A stretch of 6,023 nucleotides of DNA, taken from Fidelibacterota bacterium. Its GTDB lineage: Bacteria > Fidelibacterota > UBA2242. Numbering within the stretch: position 1 is the stretch's first letter; each line of letters begins with the position of its first letter. The position numbers were made by a program, and so were the translations under genes. The stretch is from the NCBI GenBank assembly GCA_016936335.1, contig JAFGXZ010000316.1, forward strand, positions 1 through 6,023, given 5' to 3'. The notes beneath the pieces were generated by a model. It ran no database searches. It was not told the origin of the DNA and saw only the letters and a program-made list of their open reading frames with translations. Below, piece by piece: positions 1 to 6,023 of the stretch.

Positions 1-33
1 GGCAAACGGCGCTATGTGGACATTATAAAGTAA
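1..33 (+). CDS. C-terminal end of an unidentified gene (partial)
   Basis: In frame 1 the first ten codons read GKRRYVDIIK followed by a TAA stop at 31-33. The other two plus-strand frames also stop within about 40 bases, so the frame choice is not secure. This one is favoured because its end is charged and protein-like and because a terminator-like hairpin follows 8 bases after the stop. The gene would start outside the window and converge on the DUF4835 gene. Ten residues are too few to name a family. Confidence 0.35.
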   Translation, partial: GKRRYVDIIK

Positions 34-41
34 TGTAAACA

Positions 42-69
42 GAGTGCCCGGAAACTTAACCGGGCATTC
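42..69. terminator. Hairpin terminator between convergent genes
   Basis: A perfect 7-bp GC-rich stem (TGCCCGG at 45-51, CCGGGCA at 60-66) encloses an 8-base loop. Three further pairs outside it, one of them G-U, extend the stem to about 10 bp. A short run of four T follows on the plus strand at 73-76. The hairpin lies between the stop of the leftmost plus-strand reading frame and the stop of the minus-strand gene at 91, where a shared bidirectional terminator would be expected. The short T-run makes strict intrinsic termination uncertain. Confidence 0.6.
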
Positions 70-90
70 CATGTTTTGGGGATTTGGAAA

Positions 91-942
91 TTATTCAGTC
101 CGCGCACCGTTATTTTTATAAATCGCTTCGTTGTCCGGATCTAACTGGATTATTTGATCCATTTGCCGGGGTGTTCCGAAACTATGGATAATCTCGGCAA
201 TGTCGCGAGCATGAACATCCAGGAAAACATGGGTGTAGCGTTCCCGGGCGTTAATCTGAAACATGCGGTCTAAATGTTCCAGCATTTTATCAATGGCACT
301 GCGGGCTTCTTTGGGTTTTTCCTGGTCAATATTATCAATGGCTAACCAGTAATAATATTTAACCAGACGGTAATCGCGTAGTCGCTGGATTTCATCCAGA
401 TCCTGCAGCCGGGATTTCCAGTTCCATGACCGCTCTGAAACCTGCCCGCGAGTAGCAATGTCGCGGGCTTTATCGTAAATATTATTTCCGCCAAGCGGGT
501 CGTAAGTATCCAGTTCACCGGCAATAAACATATAAGCATAAAAATCAAACGCGCTGGTGAGCGGATGGCTCATTTCCGAATGGGTGAGCGGATCATTGGA
601 ATTGTACACGAACTTGAAACCCTTTTCAAAAAAGCGCTGATCGGCGTTTTCGTTGGATATCAGAAACTGGCTGGTAAACACCCGTTCGAAACCGCTGGAG
701 CTGACCGCTTCCGGGAACATACTTATTTTTAATGGAATTTCGATTCCGTAAGTATTTTCAAACCAGTCGTAGCTTTCAAAATAGTAAGGAATCATCTGTT
801 CGAGCGTCTTCAGGTCCATGCGCTCTTTTTCCGGCATCCGGTCAACGGATATTTCGACAGAGACATCATGGAATTGAGCTGCCGTGACTATTGACAGCAA
901 GAGTATGACATTGAGTATAATTAAATTTTTGCCTGCGTTCAT
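91..942 (-). CDS. DUF4835-family secreted protein
   Basis: The 283-residue product starts with a signal peptide: a basic N-terminus, a hydrophobic core at about residues 7-21, and probable cleavage near residues 21-23 (TAAQ). The rest resembles the DUF4835 family of Bacteroidota and relatives. Family-like features are a VSVEISVD-type strand after the signal, the segment around residues 127-152 with FDFYAYMFIAGELDTYDPLGG character, a W-rich stretch at 173-176, and a C-terminal helix ending in an IIQLDPDNEAIYKN-like tail. Length is close to the usual 290-310 residues, so it appears full length. The family has no enzyme activity known to me. I recall some databases calling it the type IX secretion protein PorD, but I am not certain and no other type IX gene is visible. 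A GAGGAG ribosome binding site lies nine bases before the chosen ATG. The gene is transcribed alone in this window, divergently from the LPP20-domain gene. Confidence 0.82.
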   Translation of the reverse strand: MNAGKNLIILNVILLLSIVTAAQFHDVSVEISVDRMPEKERMDLKTLEQMIPYYFESYDWFENTYGIEIPLKISMFPEAVSSSGFERVFTSQFLISNENADQRFFEKGFKFVYNSNDPLTHSEMSHPLTSAFDFYAYMFIAGELDTYDPLGGNNIYDKARDIATRGQVSERSWNWKSRLQDLDEIQRLRDYRLVKYYYWLAIDNIDQEKPKEARSAIDKMLEHLDRMFQINARERYTHVFLDVHARDIAEIIHSFGTPRQMDQIIQLDPDNEAIYKNNGARTE

Positions 943-951
943 GGCATGATT

Positions 952-957
952 CTCCTC
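952..957 (-). promoter_or_regulatory. Ribosome binding site of the DUF4835 gene
   Basis: On the minus strand, GAGGAG lies nine bases before the ATG at 942-940. It supports this start. A nearer ATG at 947-945 is out of frame and closes after two codons. Confidence 0.6.
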
Positions 958-1127
958 ACATCATTGAAACGATAACCGGCGTACTTTATTTTTGTTTTGC
1001 GACCACATGTAATAGAAATATACTAAATTCAGAAGACAGTTGAAACTATCAATCGAACAGAGAACGAATCTTTTATTTGAATTTGTGGAAATTTGTGAGT
1101 ATTCTTAATACAAATGTCATTCATGAC

Positions 1128-1132
1128 GGGAG
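1128..1132 (+). promoter_or_regulatory. Ribosome binding site that fixes the LPP20 gene start
   Basis: GGGAG lies five bases before the ATG at 1138. It falls inside the longer reading frame that opens at 1114, so it argues that translation starts at the second ATG and that the eight extra residues are not made. Confidence 0.55.
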
Positions 1133-1137
1133 TATCT

Positions 1138-2601
1138 ATGAAAATCAATCGTGAATTCCAGATCCAAAAAAATCACGTACTTTTATTTCGCAGTATCCTG
1201 CTAATATCTGTTCTCATGCTGAACACCCAATTATTCGCTCAGAAACGTATCACCAAAGAACCGCGTCCGCAATGGGTCGATAAAATCACGCCGGGGATGT
1301 ATGTGGGAATCTCACACCGGTTTGCCAGTGAAGCCGATGCCCGTGCCGATGCTCTGGCTGATGCCAAGCGTCAGATTATTGAAACCCTTGGGGGAGTTAT
1401 TGAGAGTGAATTTGTTGATCAGATTGTCGAGCAGTCCGGTGAGGTAAATACTGATGATGCGTTTACCAGTTCGCGGATCAAGGTAGTCTCACGGAATATC
1501 ATTTCCGTGACTCCCGATGACGTATTTGTTGAGGAGTGGAAAATAAAGGATGGTTTCAAATCCCGGACTGAATATCAGGTATATGTGGCTGTCCCTTTTT
1601 CCGAAGAGCGGCACAAACAATTCATGGCAGATCTGGTTGAAGAAACCGTTGCATTGGGCGAGAATCGCTACGACGAGTCCCTGGATCTTGCCCGCAAAGG
1701 CCAGATTGCTCTGGCATTGGTACAGATTAAGACCGTTCAGTCGAATGTTCTGCCCATGACGCGCTTTACCGGCTTGTCGCCCCAGGAAATGGCCCGGCTA
1801 AATGGTTTTAAAGAAAAATTAATGGCAACCATGCAGCAAATACCGGCCAGTATTCGCATCGAAGGCAGCGGGGCGGATCGACCGGCAAAATTGGGTCTGC
1901 CCTTGCCGGAACCCCTGGTGCTGTCAGTGTATTGGCAGGATGGCGATCAGCGGTTCCCTTTGCCGGATCTGGATGTCGAAGTTGAAGTTCTGCGCGGGAA
2001 AGCCATAATAGAACCCCAGCTGAAAACCGATCAAACGGGTGTCGCGTTGTGTAAAGTAAAAAAACTGGCATCCGCTGGTAACGTGGACATCCGGGCAACC
2101 GTGCATTTTCCCGAAGAGTTGAGCATAACAAATAATCAATACACTTTTTCCCTGCTTCCGGATAACCGGATTATGATAAAAATAATTGAAAAAAATCTCG
2201 ATCAACCGGTGGAAATATCCTACCTGGAGAATGCACTATTGGAAAAGATTACCGCTGTCGGTTTTACGGTACAGGAGAACAATCCATTTACTCAGATAAG
2301 CGAGATCGATCTCAATGCAGCGCCTGATAAAATCGCTGAAATAGTGGGTAATTCCAATGCGGATTTAGTTATCCTGGGGACAATTTCTTCAGGACAGACG
2401 AATAAAATTCAGGACGGGTTTTACTTTGCCAGGGCCAGGGGAATCCTGAAAATTTACAATATTCAGCAGAAAACCGTTGTTGGTAACTATCTGGTTGAAG
2501 ATAAAAACGCCGGGAATTCCGAAGAGACCGCCGGAATCCGGGCTATTCAGAAAGCCAGCGACAAACTGATCGAGCAGGCGCTGACCGAGATGGGGCTTTA
2601 G
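1138..2601 (+). CDS. Secreted LPP20-domain protein with Ig-like middle and alpha/beta C-terminal region
   Basis: The 487-residue product begins with a signal peptide (hydrophobic residues 14-29, likely cleavage after LFA at 34). Residues about 44-155 look like an LPP20-type domain: RPQWV, then MYVGISH, then an Ala/Asp-rich helix (ADARADALADAKRQII) and a long beta region ending YQVYVAVPF. Residues 156-235 are helical. Residues about 258-335 resemble a bacterial Ig-like fold of the invasin (Big_1) or carboxypeptidase-regulatory kind, with the characteristic TDQTG turn at 297-301. Residues about 360-485 form an alpha/beta module with ADLVILGTI at 408-416, reminiscent of FlgT or CsgG/TolB-N-type periplasmic domains. 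Related proteins are often lipoproteins, but no lipobox cysteine is present here; the only cysteine is C305. The ATG at 1138 is preferred over 1114 because GGGAG at 1128-1132 precedes it by five bases and the signal peptide then starts normally. The exact role is unknown; an envelope-assembly or outer-membrane-associated function is inference. Confidence 0.7.
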   Translation: MKINREFQIQKNHVLLFRSILLISVLMLNTQLFAQKRITKEPRPQWVDKITPGMYVGISHRFASEADARADALADAKRQIIETLGGVIESEFVDQIVEQSGEVNTDDAFTSSRIKVVSRNIISVTPDDVFVEEWKIKDGFKSRTEYQVYVAVPFSEERHKQFMADLVEETVALGENRYDESLDLARKGQIALALVQIKTVQSNVLPMTRFTGLSPQEMARLNGFKEKLMATMQQIPASIRIEGSGADRPAKLGLPLPEPLVLSVYWQDGDQRFPLPDLDVEVEVLRGKAIIEPQLKTDQTGVALCKVKKLASAGNVDIRATVHFPEELSITNNQYTFSLLPDNRIMIKIIEKNLDQPVEISYLENALLEKITAVGFTVQENNPFTQISEIDLNAAPDKIAEIVGNSNADLVILGTISSGQTNKIQDGFYFARARGILKIYNIQQKTVVGNYLVEDKNAGNSEETAGIRAIQKASDKLIEQALTEMGL

Positions 2602-2707
2602 TTGACGATAGATTCGTAAAAAATTAATCGAGAAAGCAATTTAACTTTTTCCGGAATAGATTTATCTAACAGACAGTAAACGAAAACGGCAACCAAGTGG
2701 ATCGTCT
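2602..2707 (+). other. Intergenic spacer before the porin gene
   Basis: The 106 bases between two same-strand genes show no clear hairpin terminator. TTGACG at 2602-2607, immediately after the preceding stop, could be a -35 element, but no good -10 lies 16-18 bases on. Just before the porin ATG there is only a weak Shine-Dalgarno (AGTGGA, 2696-2701, six bases before the start). Whether the porin is co-transcribed with the LPP20 gene cannot be decided from this sequence. Confidence 0.4.
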
Positions 2708-4051
2708 ATGAACCGTTTCGAATCTGTTAGCAGCACTCTTTTTGTATTGTTACTGGCCGTTTTAATTCCGTTTGGAGTTGCAGAGGGCACGAGCATTTCA
2801 AGCAACAAGTTGCTTTCCTCAGAAAGTTTCATTTTTGATGTGAACGCTATCCAGGATATATTTGAAAAATATAACGACCGGAACATCAGCGACCTACAAT
2901 CCCTTGGGTTGTTTGCTCTTGGTTTTACGGTTGATTTAAACAAATTGATTTCATGGGATGGGCTGTGCTTTCACATGAATGGAATCACTGCGTACAGCAG
3001 ACATTTGTATAACCAGGAGATTGAACTGGCTGAACTCAGTAATATCCAGTCCGGGAATACGATAAAATTGCAGGAACTTTGGCTAAAACAGAACATTCTT
3101 GAAAAAGGATCGTTGCTGCTGGGTGTCTACGATCTGAACAGTGAATTTGATGTGAATCTGCTGACAGGTACATTTCTGAATGGGTCCTTCGGAATGGGAC
3201 CGGATTTTTCACAAAGCGGGAAAAATGGTGTCCCGACATTTCCCGATCCGGCACTGGCATTCCGGATTAAAATAAACCTTTGCGATAACATATATCTACA
3301 AACGGCAATAAGCGATGGTGTTCCCGGTAAAACTGAGTACCCGTCGGTACATGATATTGGTATTTCGGAGGATGAAGGTGCGCTACTCTGCACGGAAATC
3401 GGTTACCGGACAGGCGTTGAACGCATGCGAAGTGTACACATCAGACCGGGGCGGTTCCGTCAGCATGGAATAATTCATGATTCCAAATCGCGCCGGCACC
3501 ATCATTGGCGACAAAAATCACAGTATCTCAAAAAGAAATCGATGCCGGACAATCTAATCTGTAGGCAATATGAAAAAGCAGCTCTGGGGATATGGTATTA
3601 TTCTGCAGATTTTGAACCATATAATAATAATGTTGTTGGTGATGTAAAGAGCTGGGGAGGCTACATTCTGGGCGAAAAAGTGTTATGGGGACGGTCCAGT
3701 CAATTGTTGGGTGGTTTTGCCCGCTTCGGATGGGCGAATCCGCGGGTTAACCCGATCGCTGTTTCCTGGAGTTGCGGCATCGTTCTGTACAGCTTTTCGG
3801 ATCAGGGCAATCTGCATGATTTAGGTCTCGCAATCGAAACATCCTGTTTTAGTAAAGACTACAGGCAAAAGATGATTGAAACAGATCAGCAAATAGACCG
3901 GCAGCAAAATGTGATTGAATTTTACTGGGGGTTTCAGATAAATGATACATTTATGCTGCAGCCGGATTTACAATATATTGTGAATTTACATGAGGGTTGG
4001 TCGACTGAAAACAATTTGGCGTTAGGATTGCGTTGCGCTGTGTCGTTATAA
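2708..4051 (+). CDS. OprB-family (carbohydrate-selective type) outer-membrane porin
   Basis: The 447-residue product has a signal peptide (hydrophobic residues about 10-23, likely cleavage after GVA at 25) and then the body of an OprB-type beta-barrel porin. Hallmarks are LQELWLKQN (121-129), LLLGVYDLNSEFDV (136-149), FLNGSFGMGPDFSQSGKNG (156-174), YLQTAISDGVPG (196-207), EGALLCTEIGYRTG (223-236), ALGIWYYSADF (292-302) and LQPDLQYIVN (417-426). The family forms channels for diffusion of sugars and other small solutes across the outer membrane; the substrate here cannot be read. Three features are unusual: the WGG-type motif often found near the mature N-terminus is not evident, the chain ends in VSL rather than the usual terminal aromatic residue, and residues 239-277 are strongly basic and histidine-rich. 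That segment is either a long external loop or a compensated frameshift. No transporter, glycosidase or regulator gene lies beside it. Confidence 0.85.
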   Translation: MNRFESVSSTLFVLLLAVLIPFGVAEGTSISSNKLLSSESFIFDVNAIQDIFEKYNDRNISDLQSLGLFALGFTVDLNKLISWDGLCFHMNGITAYSRHLYNQEIELAELSNIQSGNTIKLQELWLKQNILEKGSLLLGVYDLNSEFDVNLLTGTFLNGSFGMGPDFSQSGKNGVPTFPDPALAFRIKINLCDNIYLQTAISDGVPGKTEYPSVHDIGISEDEGALLCTEIGYRTGVERMRSVHIRPGRFRQHGIIHDSKSRRHHHWRQKSQYLKKKSMPDNLICRQYEKAALGIWYYSADFEPYNNNVVGDVKSWGGYILGEKVLWGRSSQLLGGFARFGWANPRVNPIAVSWSCGIVLYSFSDQGNLHDLGLAIETSCFSKDYRQKMIETDQQIDRQQNVIEFYWGFQINDTFMLQPDLQYIVNLHEGWSTENNLALGLRCAVSL

Positions 4052-4079
4052 GTGCTGAGGAGAATTTATCTCCAGATAA
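4052..4079. terminator. Short convergent gap with a weak hairpin
   Basis: The porin and the radical SAM gene converge here with 28 bases between their stops. GGAGA at 4059-4063 pairs with TCTCC at 4069-4073 around a five-base AT loop. The stem is only 5 bp and has no proper T-run on either side, so it is a poor terminator candidate, although its position is right for one. Confidence 0.22.
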
Positions 4080-5711
4080 TTATCGATTTGTTTCTATCGG
4101 ATATGCAGACAGGAATTGTTGTACCAGGGCAGGGTCGGTTTGTTCTTCAATAAGTGGATATTGATTATCCTGCTTCCGAGTGGTGCCAAATATTTTGCCG
4201 GTTGTGGCTAATATTTCCAGTAAGGCAAATCCCAGCGCGATCTGACTTTCTTTTCCATCCTGTCTTTGAAAGAAGCTTATTTTATCGTTTTCTATTTTGT
4301 ATTCTGAAACGGTACAACGTTGTTTTTCTATCGCTTTGATAAAATTAATAATGCGGCAAATCCGGAACAGGGTCATGGCCGCGGTTCGGGAATAATCGGG
4401 ACGTTCACAGGGAAAGTAACTGGAACGATAACAGTGTGGCGATAATGGTTTTTCAGATATTTTCTGAAATGTATCGAAATCGGCCGTACCGGGTGTCAGG
4501 TAATAGAGCGACGGACCGATCAGGACCGGCAGGCGGGCCAGAAACAGGATGGATTTCAGGTTGTCTTCGGGCATATCGCCGGGCAGTCCGATAATCAGAT
4601 AGGCGGTGACCTGTAACCCAAGCTTATTTGCCTGGTCAACGATGGTTTTAAAATGCGGGGTGTTGAATGGACGATTCAGGGCATTTTGGCGACTTCGATC
4701 AGGTGTTACCAATGATAAATTGATGCCACTAAAACCGGCCTGTTTCATCTTTTTCAGGATGGTTTCATCAAGATTGCCGGCGGTGATCCCGTTCATGGCC
4801 TGAAAGGACAGATCGTATTGCGCAAATTCTTCAATAATTCCGTCTAATAATTGATTCAGCCATTTTTTACTTCCTCCGAAGTGATCATCCTCAAAATCAA
4901 ATGAACGAAAGCCTGCGTTGATTTTATCACCTATTTCTGTCAGAATGTTCTCCACAGATCGCAGCCGGTATTTATTTCCGAAAACATGATGAATGCAGCA
5001 GAAGCGGCATTGATATACACAGCCGCGGCTGGCCATGAGCATGGCATGGCGTTTCCCGCTTAAGTGATATTGTGGTGTGCCGGGGATCGAATAATCCGGG
5101 GCGGGCAAATCGTCTAAATTTTCGATGATCTGAACGGGATTCTTTTGAATTTTTCCATCGATCCGCCAGATCAGGTTTGGGATGGTCGCAAAATCCGCCT
5201 GTGGTTTTTGCAGTTCATTCAGCAGGACTTCGGCTGCCAATTCACCTTCACCCTGAATGATGAAATCGCAGCTGCTGTCGAAGAATTCGGCAGTGTGGAA
5301 CATTGCCCCGGAACCGCCGGCAACGATAATCGCCTCGGGTTTTTTCCGGCGAATGATGTTGATGACCTCAAGGGCTTCATAGATATAGGTGCTGAAAAGG
5401 GCTGAAATAATAAAGACGTCGCAGGCAGCTGGTATTGCCGTGGCAATATCTTCATTCCTCAGCCCGAAACGGGAATAGTGTTTATAAAGACCGAAGGGCG
5501 ATGCATCTTCCGGCCGGTAATAGGATGCGACCGCGCTGAGATCTTTTGGGATGGATTTTTTGTGGGATTTGCTATGGCGCAGGTCCAGCAGCTGCACCGA
5601 GTGTTTTTTCTTTAACATCGCCCCAATGGAGAGCAGACCCAATGGAATATTGCGGATGTCAGTCCCGTAAAAATCTTCAATCGGTGGCTGAATTAGACAA
5701 ATATTGAACAT
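4080..5711 (-). CDS. B12-binding-type radical SAM protein
   Basis: The 543-residue product has the two-part layout of cobalamin-dependent radical SAM enzymes. Residues 1-165 form the Rossmann-like B12-binding-type domain: NICLIQPP at 3-10, IPLGLLSIGAML at 22-33, VFIISALFSTY at 99-109, IIVAGGSGA at 128-136 and IQGEGE at 152-157. A radical SAM barrel follows, with the iron-sulfur cluster motif CxxxCxxC as C231, C235 and C238 in RGCVYQCRFC. Later barrel landmarks are DFEDDHFGG at 272-280 and IIGLPGDMPEDN at 373-384. A C-terminal region of about 120 residues is unassigned. No DxHxxG cobalamin-ligand motif is seen, which is common in this class. The members known to me act on varied substrates (methylations, ring rearrangements), so the reaction is not predictable. 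The ATG at 5711 matches the normal N-terminus, but no Shine-Dalgarno is visible. Nothing nearby suggests a partner or substrate. Confidence 0.85.
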   Translation of the reverse strand: MFNICLIQPPIEDFYGTDIRNIPLGLLSIGAMLKKKHSVQLLDLRHSKSHKKSIPKDLSAVASYYRPEDASPFGLYKHYSRFGLRNEDIATAIPAACDVFIISALFSTYIYEALEVINIIRRKKPEAIIVAGGSGAMFHTAEFFDSSCDFIIQGEGELAAEVLLNELQKPQADFATIPNLIWRIDGKIQKNPVQIIENLDDLPAPDYSIPGTPQYHLSGKRHAMLMASRGCVYQCRFCCIHHVFGNKYRLRSVENILTEIGDKINAGFRSFDFEDDHFGGSKKWLNQLLDGIIEEFAQYDLSFQAMNGITAGNLDETILKKMKQAGFSGINLSLVTPDRSRQNALNRPFNTPHFKTIVDQANKLGLQVTAYLIIGLPGDMPEDNLKSILFLARLPVLIGPSLYYLTPGTADFDTFQKISEKPLSPHCYRSSYFPCERPDYSRTAAMTLFRICRIINFIKAIEKQRCTVSEYKIENDKISFFQRQDGKESQIALGFALLEILATTGKIFGTTRKQDNQYPLIEEQTDPALVQQFLSAYPIETNR

Positions 5712-5759
5712 ATGGAAATCTGCGGGATTCCGCGCGAACTTGCAAGGGAGAAGTATTGG

Positions 5760-5894
5760 TTAGATCAGGCTTAATAAGTACCCAAGCAGCGCTGCTCCGG
5801 CGACAATCCAAACCGTCCCGATCTTGCGGTAGCCGAAAGTCAGAATAATGCTGATTAGGGCGATGACGATTCCGCGCCAATTTAAACCAAGCGT
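5760..5894 (-). pseudogene. C-terminal remnant of a multi-spanning transporter, probably chromate transporter (CHR) family
   Basis: On the minus strand, 44 codons run open from 5894 to a TAA at 5762-5760 with no ATG or GTG. The translation has a hydrophobic helix (GIVIALISIILTFG, residues 8-21), a short basic turn (YRKIG, 22-26), and a second helix, TVWIVAGAALLGYLLSLI (27-44), running to the natural end. This turn plus VWIVAGAALLG pattern resembles the last helices of CHR-type chromate transporters. An in-frame stop at 5897-5895 and the noncoding AT-rich tract beyond show that the rest of the gene is absent. The radical SAM gene begins 48 bases downstream, on the same strand and in the same frame. 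I am fairly confident that this was coding; the family is tentative. An overlapping open frame (5677-5880) gives an arginine-rich, non-protein-like translation and is a shadow of it. Confidence 0.5.
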
Positions 5895-5901
5895 TTAAAT
5901 T
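5879..5901. repeat. Perfect 9-bp inverted repeat at the broken end of the transporter remnant
   Basis: AATTTAAAC at 5879-5887 and GTTTAAATT at 5893-5901 are perfect reverse complements separated by CAAGC. The repeat spans the point where readable coding sequence gives way to noncoding AT-rich DNA, and its right arm contains the stop that closes the remnant. It has no flanking T-run that would make it a clear terminator. It could be a regulator site, a hairpin at a deletion junction, or chance in AT-rich sequence. Confidence 0.5.
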
Positions 5902-6023
5902 TATGCTAATATAAAATTATTTTGAATATTCGGAAGATATCGCTACATTTCGTCAATATTTGTTTGAAATTTTTTAAAAAGTGAATTTTTTCTGTGTATT
6001 TTTATACCTCAATATAATAGATA
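5895..6023. other. AT-rich noncoding tract
   Basis: A hand count gives about 20% G+C for 5898-6023, far below the genes in the window, and every frame is broken by stops. It contains a perfect TATAAT at 6013-6018 but no convincing -35 at 16-18 bases upstream, so a plus-strand promoter for a gene beyond the right edge is possible but not shown. No tRNA, repeat array or small ORF was recognised. Confidence 0.5.

Larger units (their letters stand above)
943..1137. promoter_or_regulatory. Divergent intergenic region with weak promoter candidates
   Basis: These 195 bases separate two diverging genes and must carry both promoters. For the plus-strand gene, TTGAAT at 1077-1082 and TATTCT at 1100-1105 are 17 bases apart, each matching four of six sigma-70 consensus positions. 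For the minus-strand gene, TATATT (complement of 1017-1022) lies 16 bases downstream of TTCAAC (complement of 1039-1044), a poorer -35. No operator palindrome, riboswitch-like fold or small ORF was recognised. The promoter assignments are tentative. Confidence 0.35.

Noticed and set aside
964..994. Bacteroidota-style promoter (TTG at 964-966, TATTTTTG at 987-994, 20-base spacing) for the LPP20 gene
   Set aside because: It fits the -33/-7 pattern but such short AT-rich motifs are frequent by chance. It would leave a leader of about 135 bases, and the organism is not shown to be a true Bacteroidota member.
1114..1137. Upstream in-frame ATG that would lengthen the LPP20-domain protein by eight residues
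   Set aside because: It has no ribosome binding site, whereas GGGAG sits at proper spacing before the ATG at 1138, and the shorter form gives a standard signal peptide.
1808..2205. Minus-strand open frames of about 93-107 codons inside the LPP20 gene
   Set aside because: They are antisense to a well-supported coding frame, show no family likeness and have no ribosome binding signal that I could recognise.
4606..5405. Plus-strand open frames inside the radical SAM gene
   Set aside because: They are antisense shadows; the minus-strand frame carries the clear CxxxCxxC motif and B12-domain motifs throughout.
5677..5880. Minus-strand 67-codon open frame overlapping the radical SAM start
   Set aside because: Its translation is Arg/Ser-rich without family likeness, it begins at a TTG, and the overlapping frame encodes convincing membrane helices.
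5951..5956. TTGACG on the minus strand as a -35 element for the transporter remnant or the radical SAM gene
   Set aside because: No acceptable -10 sequence lies 16-18 bases downstream; the nearest TATCTT is only 11 bases away.

Overview
The window looks like ordinary chromosomal sequence from a Gram-negative bacterium of moderate GC content. Two proteins indicate an outer membrane: an OprB-type porin and a secreted LPP20-domain protein. A third, a DUF4835-family secreted protein, is typical of Bacteroidota and related FCB-group lineages. I therefore favour an FCB-superphylum organism, perhaps an uncultured relative of Calditrichota or a similar candidate phylum. That placement is inference. 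No rRNA, tRNA, CRISPR array, insertion sequence, phage gene or toxin-antitoxin pair is visible.

Layout, left to right. Positions 1-33 probably hold the last ten codons of a plus-strand gene. A GC-rich hairpin at 42-69 separates it from a convergent minus-strand gene at 91-942 (DUF4835 family). A 195-bp intergenic region (943-1137) lies between that gene and the divergent plus-strand gene at 1138-2601, which encodes a secreted multidomain LPP20-type protein. After 106 bp comes a plus-strand OprB-family porin (2708-4051). The porin converges, with a 28-bp gap, on a minus-strand radical SAM protein with a B12-binding-type N-terminus (4080-5711). Behind it, on the same strand and in the same frame, is a 44-codon stretch (5760-5894). 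It reads like the C-terminal end of a multi-spanning membrane transporter, most like the chromate transporter (CHR) family, and its upstream part is missing. The window ends in a noncoding tract of about 20% GC.

Three of the four complete genes encode exported proteins: a periplasmic or outer-membrane-associated DUF4835 protein, an LPP20-domain protein and a porin. They are in different transcription units, so shared envelope location is all the sequence shows. The radical SAM enzyme is an orphan here, with no partner gene to suggest a substrate.

I did not find a convincing new biological system. The points most worth a second look are the truncated transporter remnant with a perfect inverted repeat at its broken end, the strongly basic histidine-rich segment inside the porin (extracellular loop or compensated frameshift), and the unusual architecture of the LPP20 protein.
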